This document shows positions 1 through 7,787 of a stretch of DNA of 64,000 nt, in pieces. Each line of letters opens with the position of its first letter. Positions within the stretch are counted from its first letter, which is position 1. Made by a program: the position numbers and the translations under genes. Where the stretch lies: the NCBI RefSeq assembly GCF_012971745.1, contig NZ_CP048834.1:3782001-3846000 (forward strand), in the 5' to 3' direction. The stretch is from Starkeya sp. ORNL1. Its GTDB lineage: Bacteria > Pseudomonadota > Alphaproteobacteria > Rhizobiales > Xanthobacteraceae. The notes beneath the pieces are model-generated. The model made no database searches. It saw only the letters and a list, made by a program, of their open reading frames with translations, and had not been told where the DNA came from.

Positions 1-508
1 CGTCCGGCGGCAGGCCGCCGCGCGACTGGCCGAGCGACATCGAGCCACGCGAAACCATGAAGCGCACGCCGATCTCGCGGGCGGCGGCGATCTGGTCGTC
101 GACCTTGCAGCCATTGCGGAACACATAGGCATGGTCGAAGGCGGTGGTGCAGCCGGACAAGGCCAGCTCCGCGAGGCCGACCAGCGTCGAAGTGCGCGAG
201 GCCTCCGGCGTGCGCGCCGCCCAGAGCCGGTAGTGCGCCTTCAGCCAGCGGAACAGATTGATGTTCTGCGCCACCGGCAGGTTGCGAGTCAGGGTTTGGT
301 CAAGGTGGTGATGGCAGTTCACCAGCCCCGGCAGCACCACATGGCCGGCGAGGTCGATCACCTGGTCGGCGCTTGCCGGCAAGGTCTCGCTCGGCCCTAC
401 CTGCTCGATCAGGCCATCGCGAGCGAACAGTCCGCCGCCGGAAATCTCGCGGCGCGCCCCGTCCATAGTGACGAGCACATGGGCGTTCTTCACGAGTAGC
501 GTGGTCAT
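1..508 (-). CDS. 8-oxoguanine deaminase-like amidohydrolase (3' part missing)
   Basis: N-terminal 169 codons of a metal-dependent amidohydrolase; the rest lies beyond the left edge. After a beta-sandwich start (MTTLLVKNAHVLVTMDG) comes the metal-binding motif GLVNCHHHLDQTLTRNLP, then GCTTAFDHAYVF and GSMSLGQSRGGLPPD. These signatures match the 8-oxoguanine deaminase / hydroxyatrazine-hydrolase branch of the amidohydrolase superfamily (cytosolic; would turn 8-oxoguanine into urate and ammonia). The start ATG overlaps the stop of the upstream ASCH gene (ATGA), so the two are translationally coupled. The substrate is inferred from family motifs; another aminated purine or triazine is possible. 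Confidence 0.8.
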   Translation of the reverse strand, partial: MTTLLVKNAHVLVTMDGARREISGGGLFARDGLIEQVGPSETLPASADQVIDLAGHVVLPGLVNCHHHLDQTLTRNLPVAQNINLFRWLKAHYRLWAARTPEASRTSTLVGLAELALSGCTTAFDHAYVFRNGCKVDDQIAAAREIGVRFMVSRGSMSLGQSRGGLPPD

Positions 509-1092
509 CGGCAGCCCCCCGGCTTATGGAAATCATGTTCCGTCAGATACGCGTGGCCGCGCGGCGAAAGCCGGTAGCCGATATCGAGGCTCTCCGTCAG
601 GCCGAGCTCCTTCAGCTTGCGGACATCGCGCTTGAAGGCGAGCGTCTCGCGCCCGAGCCCGGCGGCGAGCTCCGCAGCGCGGGTGCCGGGGCGTGAGCCG
701 ATGAGACGCAGCGCCGCATGGGTCCACGGCCCGCGCCGACTCGCGCCGTCGAGCCGGGCGAGATGCTCGGCCACCGCGTCGACGTCACCGGCTTGCTCGC
801 GCAGCGACGCGCGCGGATCCTCACCGGCGAAGCGCAGGGCGATGCGGAACAGTGTGCCGTCGGGGCTGCCGAGTGAGGCCAGCAGCGCAGCGCGCGAGGC
901 GAAGCCCGCGGCCGGTGCATCGTGCTCGGACACCGCGGCCTCGGCGATCGGCGTGACATCGACGATCTCGACGACGCCAGCCATCGTACGCAGGCGCGCA
1001 CCGGGCTTCACCGCCGCCCGCTTCCAGCGCCTGAATGCCAGCGTGACCCGCCCGCCGACGATGCCTTCCGCCATGGCTCGCCTGAACAACAT
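505..1092 (-). CDS. ASCH domain protein with C-terminal winged helix
   Basis: 195 aa. The ATG at 1092 follows the upstream oxidase stop by 4 bases; an upstream in-frame ATG would overlap that gene. Residues 1-50 look like an ASCH fold (MLFRRAMAEGIVGGRVTLAF, then KPGARLRTMAGVVEIVDV), a PUA-like barrel that in known members binds RNA or modified nucleosides (for example the acetylcytidine amidohydrolase YqfB). The last ~70 residues (from PWTHAALRLIGSRPGTRAAE to the C-terminus) resemble a winged helix-turn-helix ending in a wing (YRLSPRGHAYL). The function is not known; its ATGA overlap with a purine-deaminase-like gene suggests a role in nucleobase handling or regulation. Both domain calls are by eye. 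Confidence 0.65.
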   Translation of the reverse strand: MLFRRAMAEGIVGGRVTLAFRRWKRAAVKPGARLRTMAGVVEIVDVTPIAEAAVSEHDAPAAGFASRAALLASLGSPDGTLFRIALRFAGEDPRASLREQAGDVDAVAEHLARLDGASRRGPWTHAALRLIGSRPGTRAAELAAGLGRETLAFKRDVRKLKELGLTESLDIGYRLSPRGHAYLTEHDFHKPGGCR

Positions 1093-1096
1093 CCCA

Positions 1097-2593
1097 TCAG
1101 AACCGCGGAATATCGGGAAACGGCACCTGGCCACGGCTGACATGCATGCGGCCGAGCTCGGCACAGCGATGCAGCACCGGGAACATCTTGCCGGGATTGA
1201 GCAGGGAGCCGGGATCGAAGGCGCATTTCAGCCGCTGCTGATGGGCGAGATCGGCATCATTGAACATGGTCGGCATCAGATCGCGCTTCTCGACGCCGAC
1301 GCCATGCTCGCCGGTGAGCACGCCGCCGACCTCGACGCACAGCCGCAAAATGTCCTGGCCGAAGGATTCCGCCGCTTCCAGCTCGCCCGGCTTGTTGGCG
1401 TCATAGAGGATGAGCGGGTGCAGATTGCCGTCGCCGGCGTGGAAGACATTGGCGCAGGCGAGGCCGTACTGTGCGGAGAGCTGCTCCATGCGCCACAGCA
1501 CCCGCGGCAGCGCCTTGCGGGGAATGGTGCCGTCCATGCAGTAATAATCCGGCGAGATGCGGCCAACCGCCGGGAACGCCGCCTTGCGCCCGGCCCAGAA
1601 GGCGACGCGTTCCTCCTCGCTGGTCGAAGCCCGCAGCGTCATGCAGCCCAGGCCGTTGGCGATCTCGGCGACGCGCTCGATCAGGTGGTTCACCTCGGCT
1701 TCCGGCCCATCCAGCTCGACGATCAGCAGCGCCCCGACATCGAGCGGATAGCCGACCTTGACGAAGGCTTCCGCCGCCTGAATGGCGAGCTTGTCCATCA
1801 TCTCCATGCCGCCGGGAATGATGCCGGCGCCGATGATGCGGGCAACGCATTCGCCCGCGGACTCCGAGGACGGGAAGCCGATCAGCACCGCCCGCGCGGT
1901 CTCCGGCTTCTTGAGGATGCGTACCGTCACCTCGGTGACGACGCCGAGCAGCCCTTCCGAGCCGACAATGAGGCCGAGCAGGTCCAGCCCACCGGAATCG
2001 AGATGCTTGCCGCCGAGGCGGATCACCTCGCCGGTGATCAGCACCATCTCGACGCCCATCACATTATTGGTGGTGAGGCCGTATTTCAGGCAGTGCACGC
2101 CCCCGGAATTCTCCGCGACATTGCCGCCAATGGTGCAGGCGATCTGCGAAGACGGGTCGGGCGCATAATAGAAGCCGTTTTCAGTGACCGCGGTGGTGAT
2201 GCCGAGATTGGTGACGCCGGGCTGGGCGGTCACCGTGCGATTGTCGAAATCGATGTCGAGGATGCGGTTGAACTTGCCCATGCCGAGCAGGATCGCGTCC
2301 TTCAGCGGCAGTGCGCCGCCGGAGAGCGAGGTGCCGGCGCCGCGCGGTACCACGCGGATCCCATGCTCGTGGCAATAGGCGAGCACCTTCGAGACCTGGG
2401 CGGTGTCGGAGGGCAGCACCACGGCAAGTGGCAATTGCTTGTAGGCGGTGAGCCCGTCGGACTCGTAAGGCCGCATTTCCAGCTCGGCGTCGATCACGCC
2501 TTCGCCCGGCACGATGGCGCGGAGCGCCGTGATGATCTCGGCGCGGCGCGACAATACGCCGGCATCCGGCTCCGGCATGGCGAGCCCGGACAT
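1097..2593 (-). CDS. glcD: FAD-linked oxidase, glycolate oxidase subunit GlcD type
   Basis: 498 aa, normal length for GlcD. The FAD-binding PCMH-type domain is visible in VVPRGAGTSLSGGALP (about residue 83) and GGNVAENSGGVHCLKYG (about 153). The C-terminal FAD-oxidase cap contains NVFHAGDGNLHPLI and GGVLTGEHGVGVEKR. It should oxidise a 2-hydroxy acid such as glycolate or D-lactate to the oxo acid. GlcE and GlcF, the usual partners, are not next to it; an ASCH protein and an amidohydrolase follow instead, so it may be an orphan or belong to purine/glyoxylate metabolism. GGGGAGGA stands before the ATG at 2593. Confidence 0.85.
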   Translation of the reverse strand: MSGLAMPEPDAGVLSRRAEIITALRAIVPGEGVIDAELEMRPYESDGLTAYKQLPLAVVLPSDTAQVSKVLAYCHEHGIRVVPRGAGTSLSGGALPLKDAILLGMGKFNRILDIDFDNRTVTAQPGVTNLGITTAVTENGFYYAPDPSSQIACTIGGNVAENSGGVHCLKYGLTTNNVMGVEMVLITGEVIRLGGKHLDSGGLDLLGLIVGSEGLLGVVTEVTVRILKKPETARAVLIGFPSSESAGECVARIIGAGIIPGGMEMMDKLAIQAAEAFVKVGYPLDVGALLIVELDGPEAEVNHLIERVAEIANGLGCMTLRASTSEEERVAFWAGRKAAFPAVGRISPDYYCMDGTIPRKALPRVLWRMEQLSAQYGLACANVFHAGDGNLHPLILYDANKPGELEAAESFGQDILRLCVEVGGVLTGEHGVGVEKRDLMPTMFNDADLAHQQRLKCAFDPGSLLNPGKMFPVLHRCAELGRMHVSRGQVPFPDIPRF

Positions 2594-2622
2594 GGCTTCC
2601 TCCCCGAGTGGTCTTTGAAGGC

Positions 2623-2651
2623 ATTCTAGGGAAAAGCGCGCGCCATCTCCA
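2623..2651 (-). promoter_or_regulatory. candidate sigma-70 promoter of glcD
   Basis: On the minus strand a -10-like TAGAAT (2628-2623) lies 17 bases after a -35-like TGGAGA (2651-2646), about 30 bases before the glcD start codon. The -10 matches five of six consensus bases and the -35 four of six. No transcript data; placement is by eye. Confidence 0.4.
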
Positions 2652-2671
2652 TGGTAAAATTTTTAGACCAT
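2651..2671. promoter_or_regulatory. AT-rich inverted repeat abutting the glcD promoter
   Basis: ATGGT (2651-2655) and ACCAT (2667-2671) flank an AAAATTTTTAG core, a very AT-rich stretch in GC-rich surroundings. It touches the -35 of the candidate glcD promoter and the stop codon of the upstream subtilase gene. TGGT...ACCA half-sites recall GntR/FadR-family operators, which often control hydroxyacid oxidases, but the half-sites here are further apart than usual. No such regulator is in the window. Confidence 0.35.
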
Positions 2672-4278
2672 CAACGAATGGCGGCCGCTTCGGGCGACGC
2701 AGCGGCAGGTGTTGTGGCGGCCGCCTCGCTTGCCGCGGCCACCGCCGCCGCGGCGTCGATCAGGCCGGCGCCATAGAGATCGTCGCGTCCCGGCTTGCCG
2801 AGATCGCGCGCCGTGCGCACCAGCGCCTCGCGCACCTGGGCCGGCGTCAGCTCCGGATGGCCCTGCAGCATCAAGGCGGCGACGCCGGAGACATGGGCGC
2901 TCGCCAGCGAGGTGCCGGACAACACCTGATAGGCGCCGCCGGGCGCCGGCACCATCACCTCGACCCCCGGCGCGGCAATCGCAATCTGCGCGCCGATATT
3001 GGCTTGTGCGTAGAGCGCGTCGTCCGGTCCGGTCGCGGTCACGGCGATGACGTCGGGATGGGCGGCGGGGAACAGCGGCTTGGCCTTCGGCCCCTCATTG
3101 CCGGCCGCGGCGACCAGCACCGCACCGCGCAGCCGGAGTGCGCGCAGCGCGCGGGCCATCAATTCGTCGCGCGGGCCGGCAAAGCTGAGATTGACCACGC
3201 GGGCACCGCGCTTGCCCGCCATGTCGAGCGCGGTGATGATGTCGATGCTGGTGCCCTTGGCCGCGCCGGTCGTGTCGTATCTCAGCGCGTCGAGCGCGAG
3301 GAGCCGCGCCTCGGGGGCGATGCCGACCAGTTTCACATGCGCGGCGATGGCGCCTGCCATGCCGGTGCCGTGGGTGTGCGGCTTTACCTTGGCGTCCGGA
3401 TCGATCAGCGCATCGGCCAGCTCGGGATGGGCCGGATCGACCGCCGAATCGATCACTGCCACCAGCACATCCCTGCCTTCGGCCAGCCGGTGCGCCTCGG
3501 GGATCTTCATGCGATCCGGCGCATATTGCGCGCCGGCGAGTTCGGGCCGGCCGGCGACGGGGGCCACGGCCTCGTCGGCCTGGCCGTCGAAGACGAGATT
3601 GGGCTGCGCGCTCGCCACGCGCGGATCGGCGGCGAGCTGGCGCACCACCGTCGGCACCGCGCTGCCGCGCGGGATGCGGGCATGCTGGATGCTGGTGCCG
3701 AGCAGCGCGAGATCGTAGCGCGCCAGCGGTGTCAGCGCGAAGCGGCGCAGCACGCCGGCGATCTCGGCCTCGGAGATGTCCGGCTTCAGCTCGAACACCA
3801 CCTCGTCCGGCACATAGTCGGGCGCGGCCACGGCCCGGACCGGCGGTGGCGGCGCGGCCGGGCGCGCGGTGGTCGCGGGTTTGGCGGGAGGTGGGCTGGC
3901 GGGCGGCGGCTTCTTCGCCACTGCGGGCTTCTGCTTCTGTTTTTGCTTATCGGGCTTGCGCGCGGGACGCGAGGGCGCCGGCTCGGCATCCTCATAGATG
4001 ACGCGTAGCGGCGGGGCGTCATAGATCGGCGGCGCCACGATGATGCCGATGCCGGGACCTGGAAAGCCGCCGCCCGGATAGCCCTGCGGGCGCGGGCGGC
4101 GCGGTTCTGGATAGCGCTCGGGCGTGCGATCCGGCACCCGGCCCGTCGAGGAACCGCCATAACCGTCCGATGGGCCCGACGGCATATAGGTTCGCTGCGC
4201 CGCGGCCGGCGAAGCGAACAGGGCCGCCAGGAGCCCGCAGGCGGCAATCTGGGCCGAGAGAGAGGGCAGGCGTCGCAT
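2671..4278 (-). CDS. secreted subtilisin-like serine protease (S8 family)
   Basis: 535 aa. A signal peptide (residues 1-28, ending ASPAAAQ) is followed by a Pro/Gly-rich and Lys/Gln-rich linker (30-150), an I9-like propeptide region (about 158-232), then the subtilase domain. Catalytic residues: Asp277 (VLVAVIDSAVD), His303 (HTHGTGMAG), Ser457 (LSGTSLASAHVSG) and oxyanion Asn394 (AAGNEG). The usual GTSMA is GTSLA. The tail is Ala-rich. It starts 12 bases after an anti-sigma gene in the sigma/anti-sigma operon, so it is probably controlled by, or acts on, that pair. The protein should be exported to the periplasm or beyond; its substrate is unknown. Confidence 0.9.
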   Translation of the reverse strand: MRRLPSLSAQIAACGLLAALFASPAAAQRTYMPSGPSDGYGGSSTGRVPDRTPERYPEPRRPRPQGYPGGGFPGPGIGIIVAPPIYDAPPLRVIYEDAEPAPSRPARKPDKQKQKQKPAVAKKPPPASPPPAKPATTARPAAPPPPVRAVAAPDYVPDEVVFELKPDISEAEIAGVLRRFALTPLARYDLALLGTSIQHARIPRGSAVPTVVRQLAADPRVASAQPNLVFDGQADEAVAPVAGRPELAGAQYAPDRMKIPEAHRLAEGRDVLVAVIDSAVDPAHPELADALIDPDAKVKPHTHGTGMAGAIAAHVKLVGIAPEARLLALDALRYDTTGAAKGTSIDIITALDMAGKRGARVVNLSFAGPRDELMARALRALRLRGAVLVAAAGNEGPKAKPLFPAAHPDVIAVTATGPDDALYAQANIGAQIAIAAPGVEVMVPAPGGAYQVLSGTSLASAHVSGVAALMLQGHPELTPAQVREALVRTARDLGKPGRDDLYGAGLIDAAAAVAAASEAAATTPAAASPEAAAIR

Positions 4279-4290
4279 GACATCGCCCTC

Positions 4291-4965
4291 CTATTGCGCC
4301 GGCGTTGCCAGGCGCACCACGTCGGCAGCATCCTTCAGCCGGGCGAGCATCGCGCTACGCTCCGCCGCCGGCATGTCCGCAGCGCCGATGCGAATCTTGA
4401 ACAGGCCGCCCGGATAGGGGCCGTCGACGATATGGCCGGATATGCTCTGCAGCAGCGTGCCGATCTGCGCAGCGCGGGCCTCGGGCTGGAAGGCGACCAG
4501 CACATAGGCGCCGGCCGCGAGATCACCACCGCTGGCGGTGGAATAGCTCCCGCCGCCGCGCATCAATTCACCCGTGATGAAGCCGCCTTGTACCACCAGC
4601 GCCAGCATGGCGGCGCCGGCGGCAAGCGCCAAAGTCTGCGGACGCAATGCCGCCAGCCATTCGCCGGCCCGGTGCAGCATGCCGACAGCCGGGTTCGCCG
4701 CCATCGCCCGCGCCGGCTCGGCATCGAGCGCGGCAAAGAACTTCGCGGCGGAGCGGGAGGACGGCAGGCCGAGTGCCTCGGCGGAGCGGATCGAGGCGTC
4801 GCGCTCCTCATGGATACGGGCGAGATGGGAGGCAAGCTCCGGATCGCGATCGAGCGCCGCCTCGACGCGGCGCGTCTCCTCGGGAGCGAGCGTGCCGGCG
4901 GCGTACCAGGGCAGCAGCGCCTCGATCTCGCCGGGCGCGCGGTCGTCGCGGTCTGCGGTGTTCAT
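4291..4965 (-). CDS. membrane anti-sigma factor
   Basis: 224 aa. The start ATG at 4965 overlaps the sigma factor stop (ATGA), the usual coupling of a sigma/anti-sigma pair. The N-terminal cytoplasmic part (ALLPWYAAGTLAPEETRRVE, then DPELASHLARI) resembles RskA-type anti-sigma domains and lacks the HxxxCxxC zinc motif. One membrane helix (LALAAGAAMLALVVQGGFI) lies near residues 110-130, followed by a periplasmic domain of about 95 residues. Inference: it sequesters the adjacent ECF sigma factor and releases it upon an envelope signal. The subtilase 12 bases downstream is a plausible partner or regulon member. Confidence 0.85.
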   Translation of the reverse strand: MNTADRDDRAPGEIEALLPWYAAGTLAPEETRRVEAALDRDPELASHLARIHEERDASIRSAEALGLPSSRSAAKFFAALDAEPARAMAANPAVGMLHRAGEWLAALRPQTLALAAGAAMLALVVQGGFITGELMRGGGSYSTASGGDLAAGAYVLVAFQPEARAAQIGTLLQSISGHIVDGPYPGGLFKIRIGAADMPAAERSAMLARLKDAADVVRLATPAQ

Positions 4966-5708
4966 GGCCAACCCCTGTCGATGCCGGCGAGCCGCGCCAG
5001 TTCCGAAAGCCTTTTCCGGGCATGGAACATGCGGGTCTTCACCGTATTTTCCGGCGCGCCGACAATGCGGCTCACCTCCTCGATCGACCGGTCGTGATAA
5101 TAGACCAGATCGATCACTTCGCGATGCTCCGGCGAAAGCCGGTCGATGCAGGTGCGCAGCACCGCGCTTTTGTCCTTCTTCTGTGCGATCACTTCCGGCG
5201 TGTCGGCCTCGTCCTCGATGGCCTCCGCCGCTTCCTCGTCGAGCGCTGCCTCGCCGCGCTTGCGCAGTTCCGACAGCGCCTTGAAGCGGGCAATGGCCAT
5301 CAGCCAGGTCGAGACCGAGGAGCGCCGCTCGAAAGACGGCGCCTGCCGCCAGGCATCGAGGAAGGTGTCGGCGACGATGTCCTCGGCAACGTCCTCACGG
5401 CGCACCAAACGCAGCGCAAAACGGAAGACGCGCACCTCATGGCGCGCGAACAATGCCTTCATGGCGAGCTTGTCGCCCTTGGCGATGCGATCGATCAGGA
5501 GGAAATCCTGATCCGCCGCCAGAAACCCAGCCTCCACCACCGCGTCGCCCGCCCTTGTTCCGCGCCGTGAAGCCTCAGGCGCGGGAGCCGCAAGGTCAAG
5601 CCGCCGTGGGGCGGAGCCCGCCGGCAGGGAGAGCGCTATACTCGCCCTGCCGGAAAACATCGGCGATCGGGAGTGTGAGGCGTGAAGCATGGGCCGACCC
5701 GGCCACAT
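4962..5708 (-). CDS. ECF-type RNA polymerase sigma factor
   Basis: Up to 248 aa. Region 2 (from DFLLIDRIAKGDKLAMKALF to SVSTWLMAIARFKALSELRK) and region 4 (LSPEHREVIDLVYYHDRSIE to NTVKTRMFHARKRL) are clear; there is no region 1 or 3, as in ECF sigmas. The start is uncertain: the ATG at 5708 directly follows the upstream stop, an ATG is at 5660, and a GTG at 5543 would give the typical 193 aa. The first ~55 residues look non-conserved, so a later start is likely. It overlaps the anti-sigma gene by 4 bases and probably autoregulates this operon. Confidence 0.88.
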   Translation of the reverse strand: MWPGRPMLHASHSRSPMFSGRASIALSLPAGSAPRRLDLAAPAPEASRRGTRAGDAVVEAGFLAADQDFLLIDRIAKGDKLAMKALFARHEVRVFRFALRLVRREDVAEDIVADTFLDAWRQAPSFERRSSVSTWLMAIARFKALSELRKRGEAALDEEAAEAIEDEADTPEVIAQKKDKSAVLRTCIDRLSPEHREVIDLVYYHDRSIEEVSRIVGAPENTVKTRMFHARKRLSELARLAGIDRGWP

Positions 5709-6077
5709 TCAGTCGCACACCGTGACCTTCTGCTTCACCTTGCCGACGCCGGGGATGAACTTCTTCTGGTAGACGACGTAGCAGTCGGGAGCATCGACGA
5801 TGATCGGCATGGTGGCTCCGAGCACGAGGCCGGCACCGTAGCCATAGCCGAAACCCGGGCCCCAGCCGCCGTGGCCGCCATGATGGCCGTGATGGCCACC
5901 CTTCGGGTTCTTCCAGGCACCGCCGCCACCGCCCTTGCCGCCATTGTTCTTGAAATCCTTGGGGCCTTCCCAGGCGGAGGCATTGCCGGCGGTGGAGACA
6001 GCGCTCGCGGCGAAGCCGGCGGTGCCGAGGGCAACGGCGGCGATGGCGATGCGCAGGGTCTTGGAAATATTGGACAT
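5709..6077 (-). CDS. small secreted Gly/His-rich protein
   Basis: 122 aa, not a named family. Signal peptide over residues 1-35 (IAIAAVALGTAGFAASAV, cleavage near NASA-W). The middle is Gly/Lys/Asn-rich, then Gly/His-rich (GGHHGHHGGHGGWGPGFGYG), a composition that could bind metal ions. The C-terminus has a conserved-looking two-Cys segment (PDCYVVYQKKFIPGVGKVKQ ending TVCD). It stands directly upstream of the ECF sigma gene in the same direction with no gap, so it may be co-transcribed. GGGAGAA precedes the ATG. The 218 bases upstream (6078-6295) form a divergent promoter region with T-runs near 6170-6190 but no promoter I can assign. Confidence 0.75.
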   Translation of the reverse strand: MSNISKTLRIAIAAVALGTAGFAASAVSTAGNASAWEGPKDFKNNGGKGGGGGAWKNPKGGHHGHHGGHGGWGPGFGYGYGAGLVLGATMPIIVDAPDCYVVYQKKFIPGVGKVKQKVTVCD

Positions 6078-6295
6078 TGACGTTCTCCCTTGGAGGTTCC
6101 GGGGACCGCGTCATTGCGCCCCGTACACTCATTGGTCGCGACGTCGGGGGAAAAGGTTCATGGGGCGGCGCGATTTTTTTGCACTTTTTTGCCGCCACCA
6201 GCGAAACCCTGCGCACATGCGGTCTTGCGCCGGATCAAAGCGGCACTCACCTCATTGCTAGAGGGTGCGAAAGAGACCCCGATGAGGAGACCGCC

Positions 6296-6706
6296 ATGGC
6301 AACCGCCGCCAACCACGTCGCTACCGCCATGCTGAGGCGCATCCGCCTCAATCTGGCTCGTTCCAAGGCGTTCCCGGACGGGAGCGCGCGACACGGCTAT
6401 GAGTTCGTCGCGCCGCTCGATGAGGCCGGGCATATCGACCTTGCGGCATGGCGGGAGGCGCGCGGCGAATGCACGGTACGCCGCTTCTGGGGCAATGAGC
6501 GGCCGGAGCGCGGCTATCTGGTGCATCGGGCCGGCGGCGCGCGCGGCGCCACCTGGGTGTTCGACTATGACCAGGGCGCGGTCGACGATGACGAGGCCGG
6601 CTACCGGTTCGGCGATCACGCCTTCGCGCCCGGCGAATATGTCTCGCTGCGCGACGAGGACGGCGACATGCACACCTTCCGCGTGGTCGCGGTGGAGCCG
6701 CCATAA
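6296..6706 (+). CDS. conserved hypothetical protein
   Basis: 136 aa, soluble, acidic, no signal peptide or membrane helix. The ATG at 6296 is chosen because GAGGAG lies 7 bases upstream; the longer frame runs into the divergent promoter. The sequence has the look of a small beta-rich protein (VRRFWGNERPERGYLVHRAG, GEYVSLRDEDGDMHTFRVVA). I do not recognise a family with a known function. It faces the next gene convergently, with a hairpin between them. Confidence 0.65.
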   Translation: MATAANHVATAMLRRIRLNLARSKAFPDGSARHGYEFVAPLDEAGHIDLAAWREARGECTVRRFWGNERPERGYLVHRAGGARGATWVFDYDQGAVDDDEAGYRFGDHAFAPGEYVSLRDEDGDMHTFRVVAVEPP

Positions 6707-6720
6707 GTCCGCAAACGAAA

Positions 6721-6743
6721 ATGGCCGGGACGAGCCCGGCCAT
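6721..6743. terminator. hairpin between convergent genes
   Basis: Perfect 9-bp stem ATGGCCGGG/CCCGGCCAT with a 5-base loop, followed by ATGACG. The sequence matches half of the repeat at 20310-20397 (ATGGCCGGC...GCCGGCCATGACGG), so it looks like a single repeat unit used as a bidirectional terminator. No T-run follows. Confidence 0.5.
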
Positions 6744-6774
6744 GACGATCGATCAGACGCTCAGGACACCCGAA

Positions 6775-7563
6775 TCACATCGGTGACGCAGGCTTGGCTT
6801 CTGCGGTCGGCGCTGTGGCGGCGGCCGGCGTGGGCGGCGCAGCTTCCGGCGCCGCAGGAGCCGAGGCCGTCGTGGCCGGCGCGGGGGCCGCGATGGAGCC
6901 GGTCGTGGTCGTGCTGGCGGCGGCAGCCGCGTCGGCCGGGGCGGACGCCGGCTTCGGCTTCGGCTTGCGGGCCACCGCCGGCCGCGGCGTCCCCTTCACG
7001 ATCATGGCAATCACCTGCTCATGCAGGTTGGCGGACTTGTCGATGTTGAGATGCGTCAGCGCACCGGAGTTGGTCAGGTCGACATTGGAAACCCGAGCGC
7101 CCGACACCGGCTTGCCGGAACCACCGGCCTGGTAATAATTCACCACCTTGCCGATCTTCGAGGAGGCGGTCGTCGGGGTCACCGGATCGAAGGTAACGAC
7201 GAGGGGCACCGGAGCGCCAAGCTCGGTGACGCGATTGGCCATATAGACCGCGGCGTCGGCGCCAAGCGAATGGCCGATGATGATGACCGGCGCCATCTGC
7301 TTGCCTCCGGTCGCCGCCGATTGCTCGGCCGCATAGCGGGCCAGCGTCTGCCATTCGGTATAGGGATGCACCGTCGCCTTGATGCCGCGGGCATTCAGCT
7401 TGGCGGTAAGGTCGTCCATGCCGAGCGAGAAGACATTGGCGAGACCGCGCAGCAGATACACGCGCGGCGGCGGCGATTTGGACTGTGCCGCGGCCGGGCC
7501 GGCAAAGCCGAGGAGACACGCCGCAACAAAAAGGACAAACCAGCCACGCGCAGCCCGCATCAT
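6775..7563 (-). CDS. secreted alpha/beta hydrolase with Pro/Ala-rich tail
   Basis: 262 aa from the ATG at 7563 (a second ATG is at 7560); the open frame extends further upstream but the signal peptide (RGWFVLFVAACLLGFAGPAA) fixes the start. The core contains the nucleophile elbow IIIGHSLGADAA (Ser99) and a likely acid in VVTFDPVTP, resembling lipase/thioesterase-like alpha/beta hydrolases. The last ~85 residues are Lys/Pro then Ala/Thr/Pro-rich low complexity, probably a disordered or wall-spanning tail. Substrate unknown. It is convergent with the small hypothetical gene at 6296-6706. Confidence 0.75.
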   Translation of the reverse strand: MMRAARGWFVLFVAACLLGFAGPAAAQSKSPPPRVYLLRGLANVFSLGMDDLTAKLNARGIKATVHPYTEWQTLARYAAEQSAATGGKQMAPVIIIGHSLGADAAVYMANRVTELGAPVPLVVTFDPVTPTTASSKIGKVVNYYQAGGSGKPVSGARVSNVDLTNSGALTHLNIDKSANLHEQVIAMIVKGTPRPAVARKPKPKPASAPADAAAAASTTTTGSIAAPAPATTASAPAAPEAAPPTPAAATAPTAEAKPASPM

Positions 7564-7787
7564 GTCCAAACCCCATGTAACACAACAGTCTTCATCCCTC
7601 GCACCGCCCTGTCCTGGCAACTGGATTTTTCTTTGCTCCCAAGATGCCGCGGGGCTTGATGCTTTTCCGCAACAGCGTCGCAAGGTAAGGCTTGCCAGCG
7701 GATACTGGCCCCCGGTTTCCGGGACTTGAAAGCGCCGTGCCCGCATGCAACCGACTGCCCCCGTTCGAGGTTCCCCAGAGAGTATCG

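Noticed and set aside
6078..6295. EcfG-type GGAAC-N16/17-GTT promoter before the Gly/His-rich gene
   Set aside because: GGAACC occurs on the minus strand at about 6101 but no GTT stands at the right distance and it overlaps the leader close to the ribosome site.
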